Origin: CAZNPW01 sp964575185
Lineage (GTDB): Bacteria > Pseudomonadota > Alphaproteobacteria > Rhodobacterales > Rhodobacteraceae
NCBI GenBank assembly: GCA_964575185.1
Contig: CAZNPW010000061.1
Span: 1 to 15,263 of the forward strand
DNA length: 15,263 nt
Reading direction: 5' to 3'
Part shown: piece by piece, positions 1 to 6,990 of the stretch
Layout of the letters: the number at the start of each line of letters is the position of its first letter
Numbering within the stretch: the stretch's first letter is position 1
Notes under the pieces: generated by a model
What the model saw: the letters and a program-made list of their open reading frames with translations, nothing else
What the model was told of the DNA's origin: nothing
Databases searched by the model: none
Program-made: the position numbers and the translations under genes

Positions 1-1204
1 CCGCCGCCTGGTGGCGGGCGGCGAGCCGGGCCGCGTCCTCGGTCGCCCGGGACAGGGTCGCCTCGGCCTCGGCCAGCGCCGCCCCGGCCTCGCGCGCGGC
101 CTCGGCGGCGGCCGAGAGCCGGTCGGCATGGCCGTCGTCCGCCCGCGCGAGCCGGGCGATCTCGCCGTCGAGCCGCTGGATCGTCTCGCCCGCGTCGCGG
201 TTCAGGGCCGCCTCGCGGTCCGCATCGCGGTCGGTCTGGGCGATCTTGGCCCGCAGGTCCGCGACCACCTCGGCCGCCCGCGCCGCAGCCTCGGCAAGCG
301 ACTGGTCCTGCAGCGCAAGCCGCTGGCGGACGGCGGCGGCGACGGTCTCCTCCTCGCGCCGGGGCGGCAGGTCGGCCTCGGCCGCCTCGCGGGTGCGGAT
401 GGCGCTGCGGGCCCCGGCTTCGGCCTGCGCGGCGGCCAGGACGGCGGCGCGCAGGGTCGCCTCGGCGGCCGACAGCCCCTGCCCCGCCTCGCGCCAGCGG
501 AGATAGAGCAGCATCCCCTCGGCCCGCCGGAGATCCGCCGCGATCTCGCGGTAGCGCTGCGCCGCGCGCGCCTGGCGGGCCAGCGCCGCCAGCTGCTCCG
601 CAAGGCCGTTCAGCACGTCGTCGACGCGCGAGAGGTTGGCTTCGGTCGCCTGCAGGCGCAGTTCGGCCTCGTGGCGGCGCTGGTAGAGACCGCCGATCCC
701 CGCGGCATCCTCCAGCACCCGACGCCGGGCGCGGGGTCGGGCGTTGATGAGGTCGCTGATCTGGCCCTGCCGCACCAGGGCCGGGGAGTGGCTGCCCGTG
801 GCCGCGTCGGCGAACAGCATCTGGACGTCGCGGGCCCGCGTCTCGCGCCCGTTGGCACGGTAGGCCGATCCCGCCTCGCGCGTGATCCTTCGCGTGATTT
901 CAAGCGTATCCGCATCGTTGAAGGCGGCGGGGGCAAGCCGGTCGGCGTTGTCGATGACAAGCCCCACCTCGGCGAAATGGCGCGCCGGGCGGGTGGCGGC
1001 ACCGGCGAAGATCACGTCCTCCATCCCGTCGCCGCGCATCGCGGTCGGGCGGCTTTCCCCCATGACCCAGCGCAAGGCTTCGAGAAGATTGGATTTCCCG
1101 CAGCCGTTCGGGCCGACGACGCCGGTCAGCCCGGCGTGGATCACGAGGTCCGTGGGGTCCACGAAGCTCTTGAAGCCGTTCAGGCGCAGGCGGGTCAGGC
1201 GCAA
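1..1204 (-). CDS. smc: Chromosome segregation protein SMC, N-terminal part (cut by the window edge)
   Basis: SMC is the ATPase core of the bacterial condensin that compacts and segregates the chromosome with ScpA and ScpB. About 401 codons are visible. The N-terminus reads RLRLNGFKSFVDPTDL, followed by Walker A GPNGCGKSN at residues 31-39, the R-loop Arg57 (TAMRGDGMEDVIF) and the Q-loop LVRQGQISDLI around residue 146. After about residue 170 the sequence becomes an Ala/Arg/Glu-rich coiled coil that runs off the left edge. The hinge, second coiled coil and Walker B/signature half lie outside. I chose the TTG at 1204 because GAAAGG sits 6 nt upstream and family members start at about this point. 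The in-frame ATG at 1237 would add 11 residues, lacks a Shine-Dalgarno sequence and lies in a possible -10 box. The identification is certain; the start is likely. Confidence 0.95.
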   Translation of the reverse strand, partial: MRLTRLRLNGFKSFVDPTDLVIHAGLTGVVGPNGCGKSNLLEALRWVMGESRPTAMRGDGMEDVIFAGAATRPARHFAEVGLVIDNADRLAPAAFNDADTLEITRRITREAGSAYRANGRETRARDVQMLFADAATGSHSPALVRQGQISDLINARPRARRRVLEDAAGIGGLYQRRHEAELRLQATEANLSRVDDVLNGLAEQLAALARQARAAQRYREIAADLRRAEGMLLYLRWREAGQGLSAAEATLRAAVLAAAQAEAGARSAIRTREAAEADLPPRREEETVAAAVRQRLALQDQSLAEAAARAAEVVADLRAKIAQTDRDADREAALNRDAGETIQRLDGEIARLARADDGHADRLSAAAEAAREAGAALAEAEATLSRATEDAARLAARHQAA

Positions 1205-1235
1205 GGCGGCCCTTTCGGACGATCGAGGTTCCGCC

Positions 1236-1264
1236 ATGGTCGGGGTTGCAGCGGCATGAGTCAA
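1236..1264 (-). promoter_or_regulatory. Candidate smc promoter
   Basis: Reading the minus strand, TTGACT (1264-1259) is followed after 17 nt by GACCAT (1241-1236). The -35 box is a 5/6 match to the housekeeping consensus; the -10 is weak, as is common in alphaproteobacteria. Transcription would start near 1229. That would exclude the ATG at 1237 and agrees with initiation at the TTG at 1204. Confidence 0.35.
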
Positions 1265-1433
1265 CCCGGGGGGCAATCCATGGCGGTTCGCGGCGGCCGG
1301 GACGCAGGATATGGGGCCGGGCAGGACCGCGGGCGGCGCAAGGGTCGGGCGGGCGACGCTGCGGCGGTTCGACCGGACGCGACGGCCGCGCGCCGGGCGG
1401 CCGGCCTCGGGGGCACGACGTGGCGGGCCGACG

Positions 1434-2579
1434 CTAGAGTCCCGCCTCCAGCCTGCCCACCAGCGCCTCCAGCATCGCGGCGCAGCGGGCCAGCTGGTCC
1501 TCGGTCACGTATTCGTCGGGCTTGTGGCCCTGCGCCATCGACCCCGGCCCGCAGATCACCGTGGGGATGCCGAGGCGGCGGTGGAACAGCCCGCCCTCCG
1601 TCCCGAAGGCGACCTTGATCGTCCCGTTCGCCCCGGTCAGCCCCTGCACGAAGCGCACCACCCCGGCGTCGGTCGGCGTGCCGAGGCCGGGGTAGTCCCA
1701 CAGCCGGTCGATCCCGATCGCGGCCTCGGGGAAGGCCGCGCGCAGCGGGGCCACGATCGCCGCGCAGCGGGCGCGCATCGCGGCGATCAGCGCCTCGGGG
1801 TCGTCTTCGGCCAGCGACCGGATCTCCCAGTCCACCGTCGCGCGGGCGGGCACGATGTTGACCTGCACGCCGCCCTGCATCAGGCCCGCGTGCAGCGTGG
1901 TGTAGGGCACGTCGTAGTCGCCGTCGCGCGGGCCTTCCGCCGCGACCCGCGCCTGCTCGACGCGCAGCGCGCCGACGAAGTCCGCCGCCAGGTGCAGCGC
2001 GTTCAGCGCCAGCGGCGCGAGCGCCGAATGCCCCTCGCGCCCCGTGCAGACAGCGCGCAGCGCGACCTTGCCCTTGTGGCCGGTGGCGACCTGCATCCCC
2101 GTCGGCTCGCCCACGATGCACATCAGGGGTCGCACCGGGGCGGCCTCCAGCATGTCGATCAGCGACCGCACGCCGAGGCAGCCCACCTCCTCGTCATGGC
2201 TGAGCGCGAGCTGCAGCGGCGTGCGCAGCGGGCGGCCCGCCGCGTCGATCATTGCGGCGACGGCGCAGGCGACGAAGCCCTTCATGTCCGCCGCCCCGCG
2301 CCCGTAGAGCCGCCCCTCCGCCCGCCGCAGCGCGAACGGGTCCGAGGCCCAGACCTGCCCCTCGACCGGCACGACGTCGGTGTGGCCCGACAGCATCACC
2401 CCCGGCCCTTCCCCCAGGCGCGCGAAGAGGTTCGCCTTGCCGCCCTCGCCCGGAACCAGCGTGACCTCCGCCCCGGCCTCGCGCAGCAGCCCCGCGACCC
2501 AGTCGATCAGCGCAAGGTTCGGCCGATGGCTGACCGTGTCGAAGGCGATCAGCCGCTCGAGGATGTCCAGCCTGTCCAT
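1434..2579 (-). CDS. argE: Acetylornithine deacetylase (ArgE-type M20 metallopeptidase)
   Basis: Predicted cytoplasmic dinuclear zinc amidohydrolase, 381 aa, which removes acetyl from N2-acetylornithine to give ornithine for arginine synthesis. The M20 metal and catalytic residues are all visible: H66 and D68 in LSGHTDVVP, bridging D98 in GRGAADMKG, E130/E131 in SHDEEVG, E158 in CIVGEPTG and H351 in AQGHKPDEYV. The dimerisation domain follows GREGHSA (H184), and the length is normal for the family. The ATG at 2579 has a GAAGGGG element about 11 nt upstream. It ends 197 bp before the smc ATG and is divergent from the HIG1 gene across a 68-bp gap. M20 enzymes are hard to separate by motif alone, so a related N-acyl amino acid or succinyl-diaminopimelate substrate is possible; overall resemblance favours ArgE. 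Confidence 0.88.
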   Translation of the reverse strand: MDRLDILERLIAFDTVSHRPNLALIDWVAGLLREAGAEVTLVPGEGGKANLFARLGEGPGVMLSGHTDVVPVEGQVWASDPFALRRAEGRLYGRGAADMKGFVACAVAAMIDAAGRPLRTPLQLALSHDEEVGCLGVRSLIDMLEAAPVRPLMCIVGEPTGMQVATGHKGKVALRAVCTGREGHSALAPLALNALHLAADFVGALRVEQARVAAEGPRDGDYDVPYTTLHAGLMQGGVQVNIVPARATVDWEIRSLAEDDPEALIAAMRARCAAIVAPLRAAFPEAAIGIDRLWDYPGLGTPTDAGVVRFVQGLTGANGTIKVAFGTEGGLFHRRLGIPTVICGPGSMAQGHKPDEYVTEDQLARCAAMLEALVGRLEAGL

Positions 2580-2647
2580 GCGGCAACTTACCCCTTCGCC
2601 TTTCGCGCCCCCCGGCCTACATCAGCCGCAGCACCCGGGGAACCCAC

Positions 2648-2848
2648 ATGTCCGACAGCCCTCTCTTCATCGTGGCCGCGATCGGCGGCTTCATGGTCCT
2701 CGCGATCCTTCTGTTCGGGATCGGCAGCTTCGCCCGCGGCGGCGAGTTCAACCAGAAGCACGCCAACAGGATCATGCGCTACCGCGTGATGGCGCAGGCC
2801 GCCGTCGTGCTCGTGCTTGTCGTGATGGCCTGGGCCGGTTCGGACTGA
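2648..2848 (+). CDS. HIG1-type twin transmembrane protein
   Basis: A 66-aa inner-membrane protein with two predicted helices, about residues 6-27 and 46-63. They are joined by a polar loop carrying the HIG1-like signature KHANRIMRYRVMAQ (37-50). In mitochondria HIG1 proteins (Rcf1/HIGD1A) bind cytochrome oxidase and stabilise respiratory supercomplexes; a similar role here is inference. The ATG follows GGGGA at a suitable distance. The stop is 3 nt before the adenosyltransferase ATG, so the two are probably cotranscribed and perhaps translationally coupled. The downstream ETF genes also feed electrons to the respiratory chain. Confidence 0.82.
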   Translation: MSDSPLFIVAAIGGFMVLAILLFGIGSFARGGEFNQKHANRIMRYRVMAQAAVVLVLVVMAWAGSD

Positions 2849-2851
2849 CCG

Positions 2852-3424
2852 ATGGTCGTGCTGTCGAAGATCTACACCCGCACCGGCGATGCCGGGCAGA
2901 CCGCGCTGGGCAACGGCGCGCGCGTGCCCAAGCACGACCCGCGCGTCGCGGCCTACGGCACGGTGGACGAGACGAACGCGACCGTGGGCCTCGCCCGCCA
3001 GCACGCGGGCGGGGTGATCGGCGAGGCGCTGACGCGCATCTCGAACGACCTCTTCGACCTCGGCGCCGACCTCTGCACGCCCGACCGCGACCGCGACGCG
3101 ACGCTGTCCTACACGCCGCTGCGCATGGTCGAAAGCCAGACCCTGCGGCTGGAATCCGAGATCGACACGATGAACGAAAAGCTGACGCCGCTGCGCAGCT
3201 TCATCCTGCCCGGCGGCTCGGCGCTCGCCGCGCAGCTCCACCTCTGCCGCACCGTCTGCCGCCGGGCGGAGCGGCTGGTGGTGGAACTCGCCACGGTCGA
3301 GGACGTGAACCCCGAGGCCTTACGCTACCTCAACCGCCTGTCGGACTGGTTCTTCGTGGCGGGACGCATCGCCAACGACGACGGCCGCGCCGACGTGCTG
3401 TGGGTGCCGGGGCTGACCAGGTAG
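2852..3424 (+). CDS. Cob(I)yrinic acid a,c-diamide adenosyltransferase, PduO type
   Basis: Predicted ATP:corrinoid adenosyltransferase (190 aa) that transfers the adenosyl group of ATP to cob(I)alamin, making coenzyme B12. The ATP-binding N-terminal motif KIYTRTGDAGQTALGNG (6-22) is intact. So are VDETNATVGLA (38-48), FILPGGS (117-123), CRTVCRRAER (132-141) and YLNRLSDWFFVAGR (159-172), which define the PduO/MMAB helical-bundle family. The gene starts 3 nt after the HIG1 stop. Its TAG stop (3422-3424) lies inside the left arm of a perfect hairpin. AdoCbl would serve methylmalonyl-CoA mutase or other B12 enzymes; none is in this window. The symbol is left blank because cobO, pduO and btuR are used inconsistently for this family. 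Confidence 0.93.
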   Translation: MVVLSKIYTRTGDAGQTALGNGARVPKHDPRVAAYGTVDETNATVGLARQHAGGVIGEALTRISNDLFDLGADLCTPDRDRDATLSYTPLRMVESQTLRLESEIDTMNEKLTPLRSFILPGGSALAAQLHLCRTVCRRAERLVVELATVEDVNPEALRYLNRLSDWFFVAGRIANDDGRADVLWVPGLTR

Positions 3425-3448
3425 GATGGGCAATACTGCCCATCCTAC
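3421..3448 (+). repeat. Perfect 12-bp inverted repeat (REP-like hairpin or terminator)
   Basis: The arms GTAGGATGGGCA (3421-3432) and TGCCCATCCTAC (3437-3448) are exact reverse complements around the loop ATAC. The left arm contains the stop codon of the adenosyltransferase gene. No T-tract follows, so it is not a classical intrinsic terminator. From memory, palindromes of this GTAGGRTGGGCA form are dispersed in many proteobacterial genomes; only one copy is in this window. It may protect the upstream mRNA 3' end or separate HIG1-adenosyltransferase expression from etfBA. Confidence 0.8.
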
Positions 3449-3541
3449 GGGGCGTCGCGCGATGCGCGGGCGTCGCATTCGGCCTTCCGACCCGCCTGCA
3501 AGGGGGCTATGACGCTCGCGGCACAACAGGGGGCACGTCCC

Positions 3542-4303
3542 ATGAAGGTTCTCGTCCCGGTCAAGCGGGTGATCGACTACAACGTCAAGGTGCGGGTCAG
3601 GGCGGACGGGTCGGGTGTCGACCTCGCGAACGTCAAGATGAGCATGAACCCCTTCGACGAGATCGCGGTCGAGGAGGCGATCCGCCTGCGCGAGCGTGGC
3701 GTGGCGACCGAGGTCGTCGTCGTCTCCATCGGCGTGAAGCAGAACCAGGAGACGCTGCGCACCGGCCTTGCCATGGGGGCCGACCGCGCGATCCTGATCG
3801 AGGCCGCCACCGACGTGCACCAGGACATCGAGCCGCTGGCGGTGGCCAAGCTGCTCGCGGCGGTGGCGAAGGACGAACAGCCTGGCCTGATCCTCACCGG
3901 CAAGCAGGCGATCGACAACGACATGAACGCCACCGGGCAGATGCTGGCCGCGCTGCTCGGCTGGGCGCAGGCGACCTTCGCCTCGCAGATCACCATCGCG
4001 GGCGACACGGCCACCGTGACGCGCGAGGTCGACGGCGGCCTGCAGGTCATCCGCGTGGGCCTCCCCGCGATCGTCAGCGTCGACCTGCGCCTGAACGAGC
4101 CGCGCTACGCCTCGCTGCCCAACATCATGAAGGCCAAGACGAAGCCCATGGCCATGAAGACGCCGGCCGACTACGGCGTGGACGTCTCGCCCCGGCTGCG
4201 CGTGGTGAAGACCGTCGAACCGGCGGGCCGCAAGGGCGGGGTCAAGGTCGGGTCGGTCGCGGAACTGATCCAGAAGCTGCACGACGAAGCGGGGGTGCTG
4301 TGA
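3542..4303 (+). CDS. etfB: Electron transfer flavoprotein, beta subunit
   Basis: EtfB (253 aa) forms with EtfA the soluble FAD/AMP heterodimer that carries electrons from acyl-CoA and related dehydrogenases to ETF:ubiquinone oxidoreductase. The N-terminus MKVLVPVKRVIDYNVKVRV, the segment MNPFDEIAVEEA (35-46) and the ETF-beta signature region (162-198) are intact, including the dehydrogenase recognition loop LPNIMKAKTK (192-201). An upstream in-frame ATG at 3509 would add 11 residues. The ATG at 3542 was chosen because homologues begin MKVLVPVKR and AGGGGG lies 8 nt upstream. The stop TGA overlaps the etfA ATG by one base, indicating translational coupling. The pair resembles group I housekeeping ETF, not a nitrogen-fixation (Fix) or bifurcating type. 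Confidence 0.97.
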   Translation: MKVLVPVKRVIDYNVKVRVRADGSGVDLANVKMSMNPFDEIAVEEAIRLRERGVATEVVVVSIGVKQNQETLRTGLAMGADRAILIEAATDVHQDIEPLAVAKLLAAVAKDEQPGLILTGKQAIDNDMNATGQMLAALLGWAQATFASQITIAGDTATVTREVDGGLQVIRVGLPAIVSVDLRLNEPRYASLPNIMKAKTKPMAMKTPADYGVDVSPRLRVVKTVEPAGRKGGVKVGSVAELIQKLHDEAGVL

Positions 4304-5229
4304 TGGCGGTTCTTCTTCTGGCGGAGGTGGTCGAGGGGCGGCTTTCGACCGACGCGGTGGCCAAGGCGCTGACCGCGGTGGCCCCGCTCGGCCCGGTGAC
4401 GGTGCTGGTCGCGGGCCTGGGCGGCGACGCCGCGGCGGCCGAGGCCGCGACGCTTGCCGGCGTGGCGAAGGTGATCTTCGCGGGTGCCCACGTCTACTGC
4501 CACGGCATGGCCGAGCCGACCGCGGCGCTGGTCGTGTCGCTGGCCCCCGGCTTCACCCACATCGCGGCCCCGGCGACGGCCTTCACCAAGAGCGTGCTGC
4601 CCCGCGTGGCGGCGCTCTTGGACGTGATGGTCATCCCCGAGGTCACCGCGGTCCACGGGCCCGACAGCTTCGACCGCCCGATCTACGCGGGCAACGCGGT
4701 CCAGACGGTGACGTCGGCCGATCCGGTCAAGGTCCTGACGATCCGCACCGCCGCCTTCGCCGCCGCCGGCACGCAAGGCGCGGCCCCGGTCGAGACCGTG
4801 ACGACCGCGACCGACGCATCGCTTTCGGCCTGGGTCGAGGACCGCACCGCCGCCACCGGACGGCCCGACCTGACCAGCGCGGGCATCGTCGTCTCGGGCG
4901 GCCGGGCGCTCGGGTCGAAGGAGAACTTCGACCTGATCGAGCGGCTGGCCGACAAGCTCGGTGCCGCCGTCGGGGCCAGCCGCGCGGCGGTCGATTCGGG
5001 CTATGCGCCGAACGACTGGCAGGTCGGCCAGACCGGCAAGGTCGTGGCCCCGCAGCTCTACATCGCGGTCGGCATCTCGGGCGCGATCCAGCACCTCGCG
5101 GGGATGAAGGATTCGAAGGTCATCGTCGCCATCAACAAGGACGAGGAGGCCCCGATCTTCCAGATCGCCGACTACGGCCTGGTCGGCGACCTGTTCACCA
5201 TCGTGCCCGAACTGATCGACAAGGCCTGA
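4303..5229 (+). CDS. etfA: Electron transfer flavoprotein, alpha subunit
   Basis: EtfA (308 aa) supplies most of the FAD site of ETF. The N-terminal domain MAVLLLAEVVEG is followed by the C-terminal FAD domain with SGGRALGSKENF (198-209), VGASRAAVDSGYAPNDWQVG (223-242) and GISGAIQHLAGMKDS (257-271). The alpha-subunit signature continues through NKDEEAPIFQIADYGLVGDL (278-297). Length and motif order match the housekeeping ETF of Paracoccus. It starts on the last base of the etfB stop (TGATG). Its last 58 bp are overlapped tail to tail by the minus-strand DUF6473-like gene, leaving no room for a conventional terminator between them. Confidence 0.97.
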   Translation: MAVLLLAEVVEGRLSTDAVAKALTAVAPLGPVTVLVAGLGGDAAAAEAATLAGVAKVIFAGAHVYCHGMAEPTAALVVSLAPGFTHIAAPATAFTKSVLPRVAALLDVMVIPEVTAVHGPDSFDRPIYAGNAVQTVTSADPVKVLTIRTAAFAAAGTQGAAPVETVTTATDASLSAWVEDRTAATGRPDLTSAGIVVSGGRALGSKENFDLIERLADKLGAAVGASRAAVDSGYAPNDWQVGQTGKVVAPQLYIAVGISGAIQHLAGMKDSKVIVAINKDEEAPIFQIADYGLVGDLFTIVPELIDKA

Positions 5230-5996
5230 AGCGCCGGGGCCACCGCCTCGGCGATGCGGGCGTGGCCGGCCTCGCCCGGCAGCTCGCGCGGGCCGGGGGC
5301 GAGCGTCGGCGGCACCCGGTCGTCCCGGGTCAGCAGCAGCGACACGACCCCCGCGGCCCGCGCCGCCGCCGCCTCCACCATGCCGGCATCGACGAAATCC
5401 ACCCCGCCGGGCAGCACCGCCCGCGCCGGCGGCGCGGCGTTCTCGGCCCAGACGAGCAGCGCCCGGCCCTGCGCGCGGGCGACCAGCCGCGCCATCCGGT
5501 CGGCCCAGGTCGCCTGCAGCTCGGCCACCAGCGGGGCCAGCCGCGCCTCCCCCCTTGCCGCGAGCGCCGCGATCATGTGCCGCACGAAGGCGAACTCGGT
5601 GAAGTCCACCTCGGGGAACAGGTGCCGCAGCGCGCCGCTCGCCGCGACGAAGCGGTCGTTCCTGCGCGGATGCACGCTGTAGAAGCGGTTGGACAGCAGC
5701 GCCGCGCCGGTCAGGTGGATCACCAGCCCGTCGGCGCGCCCGATCAGGTCCATCACGTCGGGGTCGCCCACCCAGGCGTCGAGCCCCGCCTGCGGCAGCG
5801 ACAGGTTCACCACCGGCCGCCCCAGCCGCCGCTCCAGCAGGTCGGGCCAGGGGGCCGCCACGTCGCGGCCATAGGCCGCCGCCCCCCCCAGCACCACCAC
5901 GAACCGCTGCCCCGTATCCCGCTCCGGCCCGCGGAAGGCCAGGCGCGATCCGCCATAGCGCGCCGTTGCCAGCGCCGCCGCATGATGGCTTGCCAT
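5172..5996 (-). CDS. DUF6473-like protein of unknown function
   Basis: A 274-aa protein resembling the Rhodobacterales family DUF6473, from memory of family members: RYGGSRLAFRGP (13-24), VVLGGAAAYGRDVAAPWPDLLE (34-55), PVVNLSLPQAGLDAW (61-75) and LLSNRFYSVHPRRNDRFVAAS (100-120). No signal peptide or membrane helix is evident. The glycine-rich first block and a late GHARIAEAV (244-252) faintly recall an SGNH-hydrolase fold. The usual nucleophile position reads Ala (GGAAAYG), so catalysis is doubtful. The ATG at 5996 was taken; an ATG at 6008 (MGCV...) would add four residues. The last ~18 residues are encoded within the 3' end of etfA on the other strand. The function is unknown. Confidence 0.8.
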   Translation of the reverse strand: MASHHAAALATARYGGSRLAFRGPERDTGQRFVVVLGGAAAYGRDVAAPWPDLLERRLGRPVVNLSLPQAGLDAWVGDPDVMDLIGRADGLVIHLTGAALLSNRFYSVHPRRNDRFVAASGALRHLFPEVDFTEFAFVRHMIAALAARGEARLAPLVAELQATWADRMARLVARAQGRALLVWAENAAPPARAVLPGGVDFVDAGMVEAAAARAAGVVSLLLTRDDRVPPTLAPGPRELPGEAGHARIAEAVAPALQALSISSGTMVNRSPTRP

Positions 5997-6064
5997 CACA
6001 CACCCCATGTTCACACTCACCCGTGGGCCAAGATGCGGGCGAAACCTTGCCGAATGGCTAAATG

Positions 6065-6076
6065 TTGCAGTTGCAG
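6065..6076. promoter_or_regulatory. Direct repeat in a divergent promoter region
   Basis: The 106-bp gap between the DUF6473-like gene (minus) and the hydroxyacyl-CoA dehydrogenase (plus) contains TTGCAGTTGCAGCAAA, a tandem TTGCAG repeat. It sits in the only locally AT-richer stretch here (GCTAAATG precedes it). It could be a regulator site or overlap a promoter, but I cannot fit a convincing -35/-10 pair on either strand. Confidence 0.25.
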
Positions 6077-6114
6077 CAAATCGCGGGCATCTGGGGGCGA
6101 CGCAGGAGATCGGC

Positions 6115-6990
6115 ATGGGCATCCAGAACATCGGCATCGTCGGCGCGGGGCAGATGGGCAGCGGCATCGCGCATGTCTTCGCGCTCGCGGGCTTCGACGT
6201 GCTCTTGATGGACGTGGCCGAGGACAGCCTGACCGCCGCGCTGGCGCTGATCGACCGCAACATCGACCGCCAGGTCGCGCGCGGCCGCGTCCTGCCCGCC
6301 GACAAGCGCGCCGCGCTCGCCCGCATCCGCACCACCCGGCGGCTCGCCGACCTCGGCCCCTGCGACCTGGTGATCGAGGCCGCGACCGAACGCGAGACGG
6401 TCAAGGCCGCGATCTTCGAGGACCTGGTGCCGCATCTCGCCCCCCACACGATCCTGACCTCGAACACCTCGTCGATCTCGATCACCCGGCTGGCCAGCCG
6501 CACCGACCGGCCGGAAAAGTTCATGGGCCTGCACTTCATGAACCCGGTTCCCGTGATGCAGCTCGTGGAGCTGATCCGCGGCATCGCGACCGACCAGCCG
6601 ACCTACGACGCGCTGGCCGCGGTGGTGGCGCGGATCGGCAAGACCTCCTCGAGCTCCGAGGACTTCCCGGCCTTCATCGTCAACCGCATCCTGATGCCGA
6701 TGATCAACGAGGCGGTCTACACGCTGTATGAAGGCGTGGGGTCGGTCGAAAGCATCGACACCTCGCTGAAGCTCGGCGCCAACCACCCGATGGGGCCGCT
6801 GGAACTGGCCGACTTCATCGGGCTCGACACCTGCCTTGCGATCATGAACGTGCTGCACGACGGGCTGGCCGACACCAAGTACCGCCCCTGCCCGCTGCTC
6901 ACGAAATACGTCGAGGCCGGCTGGCTCGGCCGCAAGACGAAGCGCGGCTTCTACGACTACCGGGGGGACGTGCCGGTGCCGACGCGCTGA
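6115..6990 (+). CDS. 3-hydroxybutyryl-CoA dehydrogenase
   Basis: NAD(P)-dependent L-3-hydroxyacyl-CoA dehydrogenase (291 aa) interconverting 3-hydroxybutyryl-CoA and acetoacetyl-CoA in short-chain acyl-CoA metabolism. It has the Rossmann motif IGIVGAGQMGSGIAHVFA with GAGQMG at 10-15, and SNTSSISIT (116-124). Catalytic H140 lies in GLHFMNPVPVM and E152 in QLVELIRG; FIVNRILMPMINEA (187-200) precedes the helical C-terminal domain with HPMGPLELADFIGLD. The ATG at 6115 has AGGAG 6 nt upstream. An in-frame ATG at 6007 would add 36 residues that do not resemble the family. Electrons from the accompanying acyl-CoA dehydrogenase step would pass through the neighbouring ETF. Its last 34 bp overlap the convergent acyltransferase gene. 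Symbols hbdA, paaH and fadB2 are all used, so none is assigned. Confidence 0.93.
   Translation: MGIQNIGIVGAGQMGSGIAHVFALAGFDVLLMDVAEDSLTAALALIDRNIDRQVARGRVLPADKRAALARIRTTRRLADLGPCDLVIEAATERETVKAAIFEDLVPHLAPHTILTSNTSSISITRLASRTDRPEKFMGLHFMNPVPVMQLVELIRGIATDQPTYDALAAVVARIGKTSSSSEDFPAFIVNRILMPMINEAVYTLYEGVGSVESIDTSLKLGANHPMGPLELADFIGLDTCLAIMNVLHDGLADTKYRPCPLLTKYVEAGWLGRKTKRGFYDYRGDVPVPTR

Noticed and set aside
1238..1433. Small gene between argE and smc
   Set aside because: The only open frame (63 codons, plus strand) is low-complexity Gly/Arg without a ribosome site; apart from the candidate smc promoter I see nothing here.
11..1618. Plus-strand open frame of 535 codons covering smc and the end of argE
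   Set aside because: It is the antisense of clear SMC coding sequence and is Arg/Gly-rich with no family features; high GC removes stop codons.
5254..6731. Long plus-strand frames opposite the DUF6473-like gene
   Set aside because: They run antisense to a gene with recognisable family segments and show only Arg/Pro/His-rich composition.
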